This document shows, piece after piece, positions 1 to 13,044 of a stretch of DNA of 64,000 nucleotides; the first letter of the stretch is position 1, and each line of letters starts with the position of its first letter. The position numbers and the translations under genes are program-made. Source of the DNA: Cerioporus squamosus (lineage: Eukaryota > Basidiomycota > Agaricomycetes > Polyporales > Polyporaceae); assembly GCA_022592435.1 (NCBI GenBank), contig JABYQS010000154.1:26872-90871 (forward strand). The letters run 5' to 3'. Under the pieces are notes generated by a model. It was not told the DNA's origin, did no database searches, and worked only from the letters and a program-made list of their open reading frames with translations.

Positions 1-3000
1 GCACCCCCAATTCGGACGCGTACCAGAAATGGAGAGGAGCTCTGAGAGGGAAATAAGATTCCCATTTTCGCTCACCCCTCCCATATATACCCATCAAACA
101 AACAACGCCATCGTCCCCGGCACATCCCGGCGTCCCACGCCACCGCGCCCTATCTTATCACGTCCCGAAACGACAGGCCCAGTGCGCGTCCTGGCCGCCC
201 GCTTCCCTGTCACCCCTCCTTCCCTCTCTGTCCCACGCACGGCCCTCTCCATCCGCTCGTGACTCTCGCAGCAAGGCACGCCCCCGATCCAGCGACGGGC
301 CTCCCATATCCGGCCCCCTTCCATCCCGAGCTAGCCGACGATCGACCTCGTTGCCGCCCGATTAGGCATCCGCCCAGATCCTTCCGACCGACGCGCCTGC
401 CCTCCCCCGTCCGAGCCCCCATTTCCGCGCCCTCCTCTCGAGTCTGCACACGCACCGACGCCTCCTGCTCGCGACCAGCTGCTGCTGCCTCGCCTGCGAC
501 CCGGGCACGGCGCTGCGGAGGGCCGTGTCGTACCCATCACGAAGCACGCGGTGCTATACTTGGCTCCGGTAGTCATCCGCGGCTTCGTTCCGCATCTGGC
601 AACTCTCTTGCCTCATTCGCTTGTGTCGTTCTGCCTCCGGCTCCCCCACTCTCTGCCCTCCTCGTCCTCGCCCCTCGCCGGCGTGCCCATATGTACGAGG
701 CCATTGGGCCACATGCACGCAGACCCCCGCTGCCTGCAGACGTCTGTGCTCGGCCGCTCGCATGCACCGTCGCCCATCATGATGATTTGCTTCCGTCAGC
801 CTCGGAATCGCACAAGCACACTTACCATAAGTGTCTGACACACCGCATTTCAAACCTCCGCAAGTGACTAAGTAGTACAAGTGGGCGTTGTCGTGCTCGT
901 TTCACGCCCCGTCTGATTTGGGGCCGAATCGCGGGTCATCCAAGCCATCCAGCAATTCAGTCAAGCCCAGTTAGACCGCATGCACAAGTGGGTTGGCCTC
1001 CCGCGGTGGGTTTGATCCGGGTACGCGTCCGGAACGCCTCTACTGAACGGCCGACGCCTCGAACCCACCAAGTACACCGAGCGTCGCGAGAGACACGGGC
1101 GACCCTCGCGCACGCAGCTGACTCCAGGTGGCGTACTTCTCTCGCCCGGGCCTTCGCCTTCCTCTGCTGATATCGCCGCAGATTGTTATGCTGATCCTCG
1201 AGATAGATGCACCCTCGGGCCCAGGTCGCCATGGCCAGGACGATTCGCCGTACGGCAGCTAGCGGGTATCCATCCGGTGTTCTCATGCTCTTCACATCGA
1301 TGTGCCGGGGCCTGTATAAACCCTCCGTGCGCCCCTAGGCTGCGCCGACCTGCCCGCGGACAGAGTTCAAGTTGCTGTTCCCTCTCGCCGACATATCGCG
1401 ACATTGCCTGCCGAACTTGCGGCGAGAGGTTAAGCATGTCTGCTCGCCGATAACCGCCCACGGTGAGTGAGCCTGCGGACCCGGTCGGTCGTCCCGTAGC
1501 TGACCTGTGTCTATCGACTGTTGCAGAGATAGCGCACGAGACGTTCTAGGGCCGAGAGGATGCAGCAGAACATCGACAGTCGACTCAGCGAGGCCGCTAC
1601 GCCTACGTCATAGGTCCGTATGCCGCCGGCCTCTGGTGTTCGCAGGGGCTGGGCCGCGCCTGCCGTTCTGGGGAGGGGATGCTCCCAGGCGAGGAGAGGC
1701 CGCCCTGCCGCGTTCTCGCCGCTCGCCCTCGCCCTCCTCGTCGCGCTGCCAGACAGGCTCAGGCAGGGCGTCGCAAGCACGACGCCGCGGATCGCATGCC
1801 GTTGTTGCCCACCTCCGCATCGGACAGAAGCCCTCCGCTGTTCCCTGCTGAGGCGTAGCGGCTAGCCTCGCGGGCTCCTTGCACTATCGGAGCCATCGCC
1901 TGTCCTTCTTTGTCCGACGCGAGCTCCCGTTACCCGAACGAGGGGAGACTTCTGTGCTGCGTCGCTGCAACCAACCGCTCTCATGTCTGTTTGTCTCAGC
2001 CCACAGCTGACGAGCCTCCACCGCGAACAATTGCGTACGCTGAGAGGTGCGAATGCACCCTGCTGCTTCTCCTACCACCCCCATTCAATCGATTGTTCCT
2101 TCTCGACGTATCCGGCAAGCACCTCCAAGCACGCTATTATTCCGTACGTCACGCGCTTGACAATTGACTGGGAGAGACCCTGGCGCTCCCGCGTAAATCG
2201 CACTTTCTGCCACCGCCAGACGCCGCCGCGGCTGAGATCTCGCGCGCGTCGGCATGGTAACCACACGCAATGTATCATTGACTCCCCCGCGATTGCGCTT
2301 GTACGGCCCACCTCGAACTTCGAAATTCTCGGTGGGCGCAGCTCCAGATATGTGGTATGGCTCGGCGTAGGGCGGCATGTGCGAGTCGTTGCAAACGACT
2401 GCGGTGCAAGTCCGGAGATGCGCCCGCCGTCGGTCTCGATCAAGCGACCCTGGTGAGCGATTCAGACTTCCATGCACCCCGAGTGCGATGGCGTGCGTCG
2501 TGCTGCGTCGTGTGATGCTGAGGAGCTGCAGGCTACCTTGCCACTGACCGCAGACTGGGACTGAGGAGGGACCATGTAAGTTCCGCCTGCTTTCCTCCAA
2601 GCTTCCGGACTCCTTGACTGACGACGTTCATCCACAGAACTTGAGATGACGGCCGTAGTTTGGCCAATGTACCTGCACCTCATTCCTCGAGACAGCGGAC
2701 CGTGCAGCCGCCAACGTTCATCGTTATTTGGGACGATAGACCGTTCCTGGAACCTTCGTCCTGGTCCAAGCGATCCGTGCCACTCCCGGGCTCACGCCAA
2801 CCCGTTGCAGCAGGCTCCAGCCTGCGCAGGCATCACCTGGGCGCAACATTCGACAGATCCACCTCCCGGGCTCCATCGGGCCCTCCGTAAATCCATACCG
2901 CGAAGACACTGGACAGTGACAGCCAGTGGCAGTGGCGTTTGTGCGTGAGTTAGCCCAGCCTGCCGGCGTATCTGTCTCAAGGCGAGGCTATCTCTGACCT

Positions 3001-5714
3001 CTGACCAGAAGACCAGGGAGAACCAGAAAGACGGTGGTCACCGGTGCGCATCTCGTGTCCGTGACGCGGAATGACGAATCAAATAACCACCTTCTTCGCA
3101 CCGTGACTGTGCCTGCAGTGGGGAGTCAGACGCGACGAACCTTCCTCCTCCAAGCCTCGAGCTCCCGACCGAGCGGACCCCGCGGATCGGTGCAGATGTC
3201 GTAAGTGTCGACTCCTGGCTCGCGGTACGTACTTGCTTACATGTTTCTGACTCGGAGTCCGGCTGCGCTGCATACGTGTTCGCTTTTCTTTCCGTTATCA
3301 CAGGGAAAGTCCAGGAGCGCCCTTCCATGCCTCCTCGCCGGACTGCAGTTCAGCGTTCGGGCCTCAGCATGCAGGTCAATAAGCCATCGATATGCTGCCT
3401 GAGCCGTCCCTCTGCTGTCAGTGTGACCGCAAGAACCCCGGGGTCGAGCTCGACGCAAAGAATACAGTGCTGCCAGGCCGCTCGCACCATCTACCGCCTG
3501 GAGTATCGCGGACACCGACACCGACACCGGTATGACTCCCCGCGCGGAGCGCCACGTCCCAACCGTACGACGTCGGCCACGCACTCGTCGCCGCGCGCCC
3601 GGGGAGGTGTCAACTGCCAAATAGCCAGATATCCCCCTTCACCGTGGCGCTCAGCACTCGACGGGATTGCAGGGAGATCCGGCCGTACTTATGCCGCGAC
3701 TCCCGTCACTGGTACATGCTTGCTGTCGTCATACGAGCAGGCTGTAACTCACGCCGCACGTACTTATATATATCGCCCCTGTGTACGAACGAGATTCCCC
3801 GACATTACTTACCGTCCGGGACCCCGCACCCAGCACCACACAGCACCTCGCACTCGAGGGCCCGAGTGGCCGAGTGTCCAGGTGCGCAGCGTCGACGGTC
3901 GACGGCAAACCACCCCGGCGAACCTTCCTACCCATATATGGGCTCCTCTGTCCCTCTTCCGGCCGCAGAAGCGGGCGTCCCTCCTCTGGCCACGATGGCC
4001 ATACAGCAGATCCGGAACAGCTGCCTCGTCGGGTTCGAACGCTCGACGCTGGCTCGAGAGGCGCCGCGGTCCGTTGGCGGTTGCACTGGGCACTGTGGAC
4101 CTCAGTACATACTCAGTAAGTAGATGGGAGGAGGCTCAGGAGGGGGCTGGGCTGGGCTTCTAGCGGCCCTCGAAGTGACGGCATGGCCGTAACCGCACGT
4201 TCGCGTTCCGGCTTCGGCTTCGCGTGTGCGATCCGCTGGGGGGGCGGAGATGAGCTAGCACTGAGCACTGAATGACAGTTATTGAATGAATGGATGATGG
4301 TGTCTGTGATGATCTTCTCTCACTTGGGGGGGCTTCGCGGTGCCCGGGAGCTTGTGTGAGCGGCGAGTTTGGGATCGTGCAGCTGCAGCGAGCGGTTGCG
4401 TTCGGAGGTGTGCCTCCGCCGGTCATGAATTTTTGTTTAATGGGATGTAGCACAGGAGAGACCAATGGTATATCATCGTAGCTGGGGTCACGGCGTACTT
4501 GAGAAGAACAAAAGACAGAAGATAAGTTACGGTACAGCAAGGTATATAGCGGCGGCAGCAAGACCTAGCACTACAACACTACAACAGCGATGAGATCCTA
4601 GACGCGAATAACCAAGAGAGGGGGAGGGAGGCCGATATGAGTTCGGAGTGCGTTCAGAGTTCGTGATGTCGTGACGTGAGATGGGGCATAGATAGGCAGG
4701 GCTGCAAGCCGTCCAGCCAGGTCGGAGGTGCTGACCGGGGCTCGCAACACGCGGACAAGACAGAAGCAGGGTGAGGGGCAAGATGGATGGATAGACGCGG
4801 GCCGAAAGGGGGAACCGACACGGTGTGTGGGTAGCGCAAGCGGGGACAAAGTGGGATGTGGCGGGCCATGGGAACCCACGAGAGACGCCATCCAATGCGA
4901 GAGCACGCGTGTCCACGGCCCAGGCTCAGACGCCAGCGAAGACGAAAGCTCGCGAAGGGAAGGCGCGGGAGCGACAGAGCCTGCGGTCTGGGACTTGGGC
5001 TGGAGGAGGGGCGGCTGAGAGGCTGAGGGACTGAGATAGACTCCAGCCAGATGGTCGGCCAGCAAGCAGGGTGGACGACGGGTAAGTATCGGTCTTGGCA
5101 CGGTGCAGCATGTGCACGCCCGTCAGCCTCAGCCTGCAGCAGATCTTCACGAACCGCGCATCCATGACAGGCCGCGCCCGCGGGAGATGGGGGATCGTGC
5201 CTTCGGGGGGCTGCGTGCACTCATAGTCCCAGATCGTCCTGTTCTCTCCCTCTTCCGTCTGCCTGCCCCCTCCGTTTCGCGCGCATGCAGGCTGCAGATG
5301 CATATGGTGCGAGGCGTGGCGGCGTCTCGAACGGGCAGGCAAGCGCGGTGGCGCTCGGGAGAACGAAGGATAGACGGTGGACGGCTCGCACGTCCGGATG
5401 TGTAGGTACGGTGTGCCTTTCCTGTCCAAAGCGTGCGTTGCACCCTGTTCCATCTTGAGCTCCAAACCCCGCCTAGACAGCGGTCACCCTTCCTCTTCCG
5501 CGGAAACACTTGCGGAGGGCATTGACACGGCCCATCTTTGGAGACAATGCGTGGTGGGATGCAGGATGCGGAGGCTGTCTGAATTTGCGGCACCGCAGCA
5601 GAGATCTGCGAACCCATACATGGTGCGCCCCACCACCGCCAGACCTGGGCTCGACCCGAAGAGGAGGGTCATGGGCGTCGAAGTCGAAGCGCACGCACAG
5701 GACCCGGGTCTGTG
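1..5714. other. No supported gene (5.7 kb at the left edge)
   Basis: Both strands show only short overlapping reading frames with no recognisable domain and no continuity across splice sites. The plus strand carries several well-formed intron-like signals (for example about 1464-1526 and 2576-2638), but the flanking 'exons' do not join into a credible protein. A spliced non-coding transcript or a decayed gene is possible; nothing firmer can be said. The last few hundred bases are the 3' flank of the methyltransferase gene that ends at 5715. Confidence 0.5.
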
Positions 5715-8700
5715 TCACGCCTTCCACGCGACGAAGATGCGCCCCGTCCGGCTGGTCGGGGGCGACTCCGGCTCCGGCTCGCAGGAGCGGGAAGACTGGA
5801 TGGAGGGTGGAGGTGTCGGCAAGGGCGGAGTTGGGGGATCAGCCCCGGCGGTCGAGGGGCGGCGAGGGTTGCGCGTAGGCGCACTCTTCCTCCTGGGCAA
5901 TCTGTCGACCTCGGCAAGAGGGCTTGGTGATATAGCGATGTGTGTGTGACTGTGGGAGTGGTAGACGTGGTAGGCATGTCTATCGTCCCGAACACGAAGT
6001 GTCGCATCGGCATCCTCGTCGCTTGCCCTCGGACGGGGAGGGACCGGAGACGAGTTGCGCTGGGGGTACAGACGGCCGCGGATGGTCTCTCCGGCTGCCT
6101 GACGTTGCTGGTAGGCGGCCCAAGCCGCGCACATGGCGTGGAAGGTCTCGCGCTCTTCCGAGGTGCCAGCCTGGTGCGACGCCCAGCCCAGGCGGTCTTC
6201 GACAACTGCGCCAAGATACATGCGGTGTTGCATGTCCCTATCGAGGATGAAGCGGGGTTAGCCTTCGCAAACGGTGCAGCATAACGTGAGGAGTGGAGTG
6301 CGTTTGACATGCAACCCTTCAGGTGAGCAGCCTTTTTCCGATAACGGCCGCCCACCAGGCGTTCTACATGCCCCAGAGAAGGTGTGACGAGAGGCGGAAG
6401 CGAGGCGACTCACAATTCGAAGCGTCTCATGAGGGCATCGAAGTCTTGTCTCGTCAGGTTCATTAGTGCATCGTGCTTCGGATGCCTACGCTGTCGAGAT
6501 GGGCGCAGCGTGAGATGGTCAGACATGCGTGGTGCACCAGCAGATCTCGGAATCCGTGCTACACTTTCTTGGAAGTCCACGACCCAGTCCCACATCGGTT
6601 CTGCACAGCCGAGTACTTCGGCGACACGTAGCGTGAGCAAAAGGTTGAGCGAACGCGGGTCGAAGTTTATCGTTTTGTTCGGGAGAGGGTTCCTGCCCGC
6701 GACTAGGCGAGGGTTAGCTAGATGTGTCAGAGGTATGGGGGCGTTAGGGTGGAGCGGAAGGGCAGGGGATCGAGGGACTTGCGCCGCCGCGTCGCTCGAA
6801 CGGCGGACGGCCGAGGGGGATAAACCGTTGTACCTGTTCGCATCCAGACCGACGAAAGGAGTAGTTCCAGCCATCAGGTCGTGGCCATGCATCACTTTGG
6901 GTATAGGGAACGTGAAGGAGCCCGGCGCTGTGGTGTCCGCAGGACTCTCCGACGTATGGGTATGATCCTCGCTGTCAGAGTCTGTCACGACTGCGCTATG
7001 TTTTTCCACTGCGATGGAAGAAGAAGAGTCGGACTGCGGATCGAACGCGGATGGTGCAGGCGGTGGTGGAAATGTGATGACGATGGGAGGGGGAGCTCTG
7101 ACGTCTGGAAGATACTCAGTACATGCACACGAGGACGACCTAGTCACCGACCTTTGAAATGCAACGGGAGCATGTTCGCGAGTATTGACACTGGCTCCAG
7201 ATTGATGAAGCGTGCGGCATGCATCTCGTCATAGATAGTCTCGAGTAATGAGTGATCGTGGGGATTCATCGGAGGTCGATCCAGGTTGCGCAGTAGCATC
7301 GGTGTCTGGGCTGCATTACTGGTAGACGGTGACGCATGCAGTGGAGGTCTCGTGTCTTCGAACAATGGCCGTTGGACGTTGACCTTGGTCACGTCGTCGA
7401 ACGAGTAGCTGAAAGCCAACGAACGACGCAGGGGCAGCGCGAATGAACTTGGAGGCGGCAGCGTCCGGTCCTGCTCCGACGAATGCGACGAGTCCGTATG
7501 CGGAGGGGTGGGTGGATGCCTCGGGTCCGGCGATTCAATGATGGCAACGCTCTCACGACGCGTCCCGGGAAGTGGAGATCTTCCTCCCACATCTTCATAC
7601 ACGTCAGGACACACACGCAGAAGCCACCGAAAGCGGACAAAAACGCACCTCGAAGGCGCCACCAGGCTTCATCACACGTGTAATTTCCTATCGCGGAACA
7701 GTCAGGGTCGGCGATGTTTGGCACGAAGAAGACATAGCGAGACGCGTACCTCTAGGAAGGCATCCCACTAGTACACGGGGCGTCAAACAGATGAGATTGA
7801 CGATGGAGTGTGGATCTGACGGCGGCGACATACCTTGTCCTCGGGCACGCCGCGAGAGACCCGGACCAAACGGCTAGTAGTGGATGTGTATCAGATCAGA
7901 TCTGTCCGCGATTGAAGGTGGACCTACACGTAGTCGAATTCCTCATTGGGGAACGGTAGTCTCTCCAAGCTGGCCAAATGCGTCGATTAGCCGGAGTACT
8001 CGGTATGGTAATCAAGAAAGACGCGTTAGCCACCAAATCGACCTCGCACGCGAGCCATCACCGGTGCAAAGAGCACCAGAAGAGCGACACTGCACGCACA
8101 GTCAGATCTTGCACCGGGCGATAGGCGGGCGACAGGGGAACAGAATTCGGGGGAGTAACCTATAGTATGCCCATTGACTGCCTATCACCCGGTTCATGAC
8201 CTTTGACTCCCCTATCGACTACCTATCGCCCGGTGCAGAATGCACCTTTGTGTGCAGTGCGAGCATGAAACACAGCAGGGATAGCAGACGAGACACCAAT
8301 AGGGTTAGAATCGAGCGGCTCGCGTGCCAAGTCCCAGATCGTGGCCAAGGATCCCTGAGTATTCCAGATGGAGAGAAAACTCACAAGTTCGCTTGGACCC
8401 AAGTGATGCGGGAAGCAAGATCCCAGCAGCCCACCTGCAGTAAGTCCGGATGCAAGGGCACGACATCCACGCCTACCGCCATATGTCAGGGCAACACGTG
8501 TGCAAAAGGAACATAACTCGACCGACCGACGAAGTAGCTGTCCTGTAATTCGTCCGATAGCTCTAGCTGCTTCCTTTCGTTTGAGCATAGTCTGATCGAC
8601 GCACCTTCCATTCCCTCGCCGCAGTTAGTATCCAAGTTCCGGTTCCTGAGGTTGTGTCGGTTTAGAGTGAATCATTGATAAGTCAAGCAAGCGTACCGCA

Positions 8701-9797
8701 TCCTAGATCGAGACTGCGCATGCGTGATGTTAGCGGGGAACATATCGTGCGAACATCATAGCAGGTACTCACACCCTTGCTGGAGGTGTGTCAAAAACAT
8801 GCATCGTGATACTCCCTCCGAGCTGCAGATGCCATAGGTCGTCCCACACATCCCTGCATATAGTCAGCCGTGACTCGCATGCGGGCGGAACCAAGTCGAC
8901 AGGCACTCACATGTCGACCATTTGCCTGTCATAACTCCGAGGGTAAGGCACCTCGCTCGCCGGAAACGCGTGGTACTTTCTTCCGCTCCGGATAACGAAC
9001 TGCTCCTCCCGGGCCCGGATTTTCTGGCGCAGTTCCTCGAGAATCGTCCGGTCCACGGTCGAGAACGGCACGTCGCTCTTCGCGCTCTCGTCCTGCATGA
9101 TCCGCGAAGTGTTGAACTTGCTGCTTTTGCTCTTCTTCCGCTGCAATGGGAACTCGGACCCTCTCTGCACAACGCCAGCCCGGCACATGAGCATGATAGA
9201 CACCGACCGCGGCCCCGTCTTGGACTTCTGCCGCGACGAGACGCGACAAGGAGCGTGAACGGAAGACGTGCTCACCGGAAGCGGGAATTCCCAATCCGCA
9301 GCAGCATCTTCAGTGCCCTCCAGCTCCCGCGAGTCTGCGACTGTGTGGAGGTGGGATGCCCGCGATGGGATGCCGGAGGGCGTGGACGGGCCCGGCGCGA
9401 GGCTGGTCCGTGCCGGGTTTCGCGGGGGTCTCGGGGGCGCGAGAGGGGAGCCAGGAGGGCTGTTGACGGCGACAGTACGCGCGACCGCGTTGCTGTCGCG
9501 CTCACGGGCGGGGCGCGTGTCTCCACTGGAACTCGAAGGGCGCTTGAGACGGAAGAGCCTGCGTTTGCCTGAGAGGCTGCGCAGGAGAGGCTCCGCGAGT
9601 GCTCCGGACTGCTTGGGGGATATCGCCAGGGGCGATGGGTGGATGCGCGACGAGGGAGAGGTGGACTGAGCTTGGCTCACGGCTGCCTGTGCTTCCTTGA
9701 CGAGCGCCGAACCCGTGCTGTTGGCGCGGCGTCGGGGAGTTGACTGGGATCGCGTTCGCTGGGACGGCAGGGCACTGGCGGTCGGACGGACTATCAT
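5715..9797 (-). CDS. SAM-dependent methyltransferase with long disordered flanks
   Basis: The model has 14 exons and encodes about 945 residues: 9797-8911, 8853-8773, 8713-8697, 8645-8605, 8542-8527, 8472-8385, 7969-7928, 7873-7834, 7767-7750, 7687-7649, 7592-7557, 7470-7152, 7104-6414 and 6237-5715. The first 270 or so residues are Ser/Pro/Arg-rich and look disordered. A class I methyltransferase core follows. SAM motif I (VLDLGCGTGTW) lies near residue 323, an acidic post-I segment GVDVVPLHPD follows it, then LPFPNEEFDYV and EITRVMKPGGAFE. The C-terminal half has two conserved-looking blocks (around LETIYDEMHAARFINL and TINFDPRSLNLLLTLRV) separated by low-complexity sequence. Three exons are only 16-18 nt long, yet the frame holds throughout. 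From memory this architecture recurs in Agaricomycetes as an uncharacterised methyltransferase; the substrate is unknown. The exon 11/12 junction is the least certain. Confidence 0.85.
8085..8262. repeat. MITE-like inverted-repeat element inside a methyltransferase intron
   Basis: Two arms, 8110-8139 and 8208-8237, are inverted copies with 26 of 30 positions matching; both begin TGCACCGGGCGATAGG when read inwards. Weaker inverted similarity continues outwards to about 8085 and 8262. The right arm is also preceded by a diverged direct copy (about 8171-8205 against 8211-8249, each ending ACCTTTG). The element sits wholly within the 415-bp intron 7970-8384, which is far longer than most introns here. 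I could not define a target-site duplication, so a palindromic satellite remnant is an alternative. Confidence 0.6.
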
Positions 9798-11331
9798 GAC
9801 GGCGAGGACGAAGAGGTTGCGAAGTGAGGGTATGCAGTTCCGCGGGGTATCGGGCTCATGAGGGAGTTACAGCGGGTCGGCGGGCATCCAAATCTTCAGC
9901 AACGCAGCAGAGAGGTTTGAGCGGACGAGGAAGGCGATGGGTGGCCAGAGATGGATGTATGGAAGCAAGTGCCGGATACCCTTAGAGACAGCGGTCGTGA
10001 GCACAGGTCCGGTGGTGTGCGGTGTGCAGGCGAACCGCGCAGGGGGATTGTTTTTAGGGTCGTATGACGCCTCTAGATGCGGGGTGGGATGCGCGATGTC
10101 GTCGGCTCAGAGATGCGATCGAGTTCGAGAGGACTGATGGACTAGTGCGCAATCGATATGATGGTCAAGACCGGCGGAAACGTGCGGGACGTCGGGGGGA
10201 ACGCTGCAGACAGAGGTCAAACTCATACCTGTCTCATGCAGCGAGCATGTCTGGCCTTCGCACAGGCAGAAGCAGTGTGTCCTCTGATATATGTGAGCAC
10301 TTCGCACCCACGCCCGGTACTTATCGCGCTTGCCTATTGCTGGTGAGTATAGTCATGTCGACGTAAGTAGCCGAGCAGATTGCGCCCGAAGCCCTTCCAA
10401 CCTTCCGGTTCGCTGCCAGCCAGCCCCAGCGTCACCGGTCGAATTTATCCCATGCTTAGAACGCATTAGCCTCGAATAGTTGTCCCCATTGAGCCCCATT
10501 GGTGCGCTTCTCGTCGTTGATCAGACATACGAACTAGGCCCGACACGGGTTCTCGCTCCAACTTTTGCGCGTTCTTCTCTTCCTTTTGGTATGTCGGACA
10601 TCCCCCTCTCCCACCGCGCACTGATAGAGCACTGTTTAGGAGGTCGTCGTGCATAATGTTGGAGAAAAGGCAAGCCCGGTCCCAGCTGTCTCACGTGTAC
10701 GTCCCTGTCGAGAAGTTCGCCAATAGACGACGTCTCGTAAGGATCTCTGTCAACTGCCATCCCGCAGCTACATCTATCCATGTCATCGCGACTGCTGTCT
10801 CGGACGGAGCGCCGAAATGGAAGGACAGGCCCGGTGCCTGGACACCCTCATTGTCAGGCAATGTCAGCTGTACCTCGCACAGCCTCTCTCAGTCTGACCC
10901 AGTCCGGGGATATACGGTACCGCTTGAAGGCAGAGATGCACACAGGAAACTCTCAAGAAACCGTCGACAGCGAGATGCCAGCAGATTGATCACTTACCCT
11001 GCTCTGGGCCCCGGCCAGCTGACGAAGAGCCTGAGGAATATCCTTCGGATGTTTGTGCGGCCCGCAAGAACGTTAAAGTACCTGCGGCATTCCACATGCA
11101 GTAGCTCCAAAGATTCAAGCATACTTGCCGAGTGGTCAGCCTTGGCCCTAGGCATGATGACCATGTGTAGGCTTGCAGCGTTCCAAGCTTGAAGCTCGAA
11201 AACGCACATCCGATGCAAGCCATCTTCCTGAACAATGCAGCCTATCATACACGCACTAGATCAGCTATCTTCCTCTGTACAGAGTTACTGTCTCTCCCCG
11301 AGGTATCCGATGGTGAGCCGACGCTCACCGG
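9798..11331. other. Intergenic, promoter side of the methyltransferase
   Basis: This holds the methyltransferase upstream region and the 3' flank of cdc37. An unrecognised minus-strand reading frame of 84 residues (about 10994-11248) has a somewhat protein-like central stretch (SLHMVIMPRAKADHSASML) but no start context or partner exons. I do not call it a gene. Confidence 0.4.
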
Positions 11332-13044
11332 TCAATCAGCGTCGTTAGCGTCTTCTTCCCCACCGTCTCCCTCATCCTCATCGTCCGCGTCCGCATCTCG
11401 CCCGGTCTCATCTCGGACCCCGCCTTCCGAGAAGTTCAGGATACCGGCGACATCCAGGAGCTTCACGACCTCCTCCGCCTGCTCGACCTTCATCGCGCCC
11501 AGCACTTTGTTCACCTCCTCCAAGCTCTGGCTCTTCAGCGCCTTCTGCAGCGGCTCGTCGAAGCTCTGGAACACGTCCCACCGCATCTGCAGCGCCTTCC
11601 GCACGTCCTCGATCGACACGTCCTCGAATCCGGGCCCCTCGAGCTCGAGGTTCTCGGGCGGCGGGCCGTCGGGCACGTTGAACGTGATCGACGTGTCCGG
11701 GTTCTCGGCGACGAGCTGGATCTGCTCCCCGCCCGCTGCCGACTCCTCCGCCTTCGATATCCGAACCCGCTCCACCAAGTGCGCGTACGTGTCTTGGACG
11801 TCCTTCTCGAAGACACCGGTCGCGCGCGGGTCGCCCGCAATCATCCTACGCGCAGTCGGTCAGCTCGACGTCAAGTGTCAGGAAGCGTGACTAATGGGAC
11901 GTACTTGCGGAAGAACATAGAAGGCCCGTCCTTCCCTAGCTTCTCGCAGTACTGAAGCAGAAGACTTTGGTGTACGCATTGAAGGGCGTATTTCGCATCG
12001 CCGCTGCTCTGCGCACGGAACGCCGCCACAAGAAGCGCGTCGGACGCGCCGGGGACGTAGACGTCGCGATGGGCTTTAATGTACTCCCACGACTGTTCGT
12101 AGCCACGAACGGGAAGACGAGAGAAGCCCTCGAGCGCGGGAGTGAGCTCGGGCAGCTCGTCCGGGTCGTAGTCTGTTGAGGAAGCCGCTGTTGATGATGA
12201 CGAGGATGGCTGGCTGAAGGGAGCGGACTCGACGCCCTTCGGATTAAGCGTCTCAAACTCGGTGACCTTTTTCTTGGGCTTTTCGGAGATCGCGTTCTTG
12301 ACGGGGGGAGGGGCTGGTTTGGGAGGGACGTACTGCACCAGATCATACACACTCAGCATGTGCGCACAGAGAGAAGGTTAGTATACGCACGTGTGACTCG
12401 AAGCCTTCATGGATATCCTCCGAAGTGATCTTGTTGTGCAACTCCGCCTCCTCGTGCTGCAAGTCTTTCCGCAACTTCTCCTGGTGCTCGTCGATCTTCA
12501 CAAGGTGCTCCTTCAGACCCGCCACGAGAGCCTCGCCGAGCTTGGGATCGTCCTTCTCCACGCCCTTCTTCGCCTCCTCCCACACCTGCAGCAGCAACGA
12601 CAACAGCATCTCGTCGTACGTCTGCTGATTTGGCGCGTTCGTCGGCGGGCGGTCGGGCGATGGGTTCGTCTTGAACTTCTCAACAAGGGATGAGAAGTAT
12701 GAGGGGCCCTTCTCCTCGACGTCTTTGGTGATCTCCTGGAGGCGGGGCTTGAGCACGTCGTTGCATGCGATGTCGGCTTTGTATTGGGCGATCTTCATCT
12801 TGCGCTCTTCGCGCTGCTCATGGATCGCGCGCTGCTTCCATCTGTGCGATCGTATCAGACTATGGCGCAGGTGGTACGGTTGATGCATGCGTACCGTATG
12901 AGCGAACGCTTGTCGACGTTCGGATGTCCCTCGATGTCCGAATCATCCGAGAGCTATCATGGACGTTGGCACAGGTTCACAACGCGAAGCCATAAGCCAG
13001 ATACGCACCTCGAGTTTGTCCCACTTCGAGTAGTTCAGTGGCAT
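11332..13044 (-). CDS. cdc37: Hsp90 co-chaperone Cdc37
   Basis: Cdc37 delivers client protein kinases to Hsp90 in the cytosol. Five exons (13044-13009, 12953-12895, 12841-12391, 12332-11905, 11845-11332) give exactly 495 residues. The N-terminus MPLNYSKWDKLELSDDSDIE is the hallmark of the family and contains the casein kinase 2 site (Ser14 in an SDDSD context). The kinase-binding region then includes RSLIRWKQRAIHEQREERK. The middle Hsp90-binding domain (about residues 220-350) includes YALQCVHQSLLLQYCEKLG. The C-terminal domain follows, and the protein ends in an Asp/Glu-rich tail. The first exon is only 12 codons, and the start is fixed by the conserved N-terminus. The gene is divergent from the SET-ADAT3 gene across 487 bp. 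Confidence 0.97.

Noticed and set aside
10656..11192. 178-codon plus-strand open frame
   Set aside because: Composition is Arg/Ser-rich and random-looking, with no domain; high GC content alone produces such frames here.
10994..11248. 84-codon minus-strand frame downstream of cdc37 as a HIT-domain fragment
   Set aside because: Only a faint resemblance around LHMVIMPRAKADHS; no catalytic histidine triad and no partner exons.
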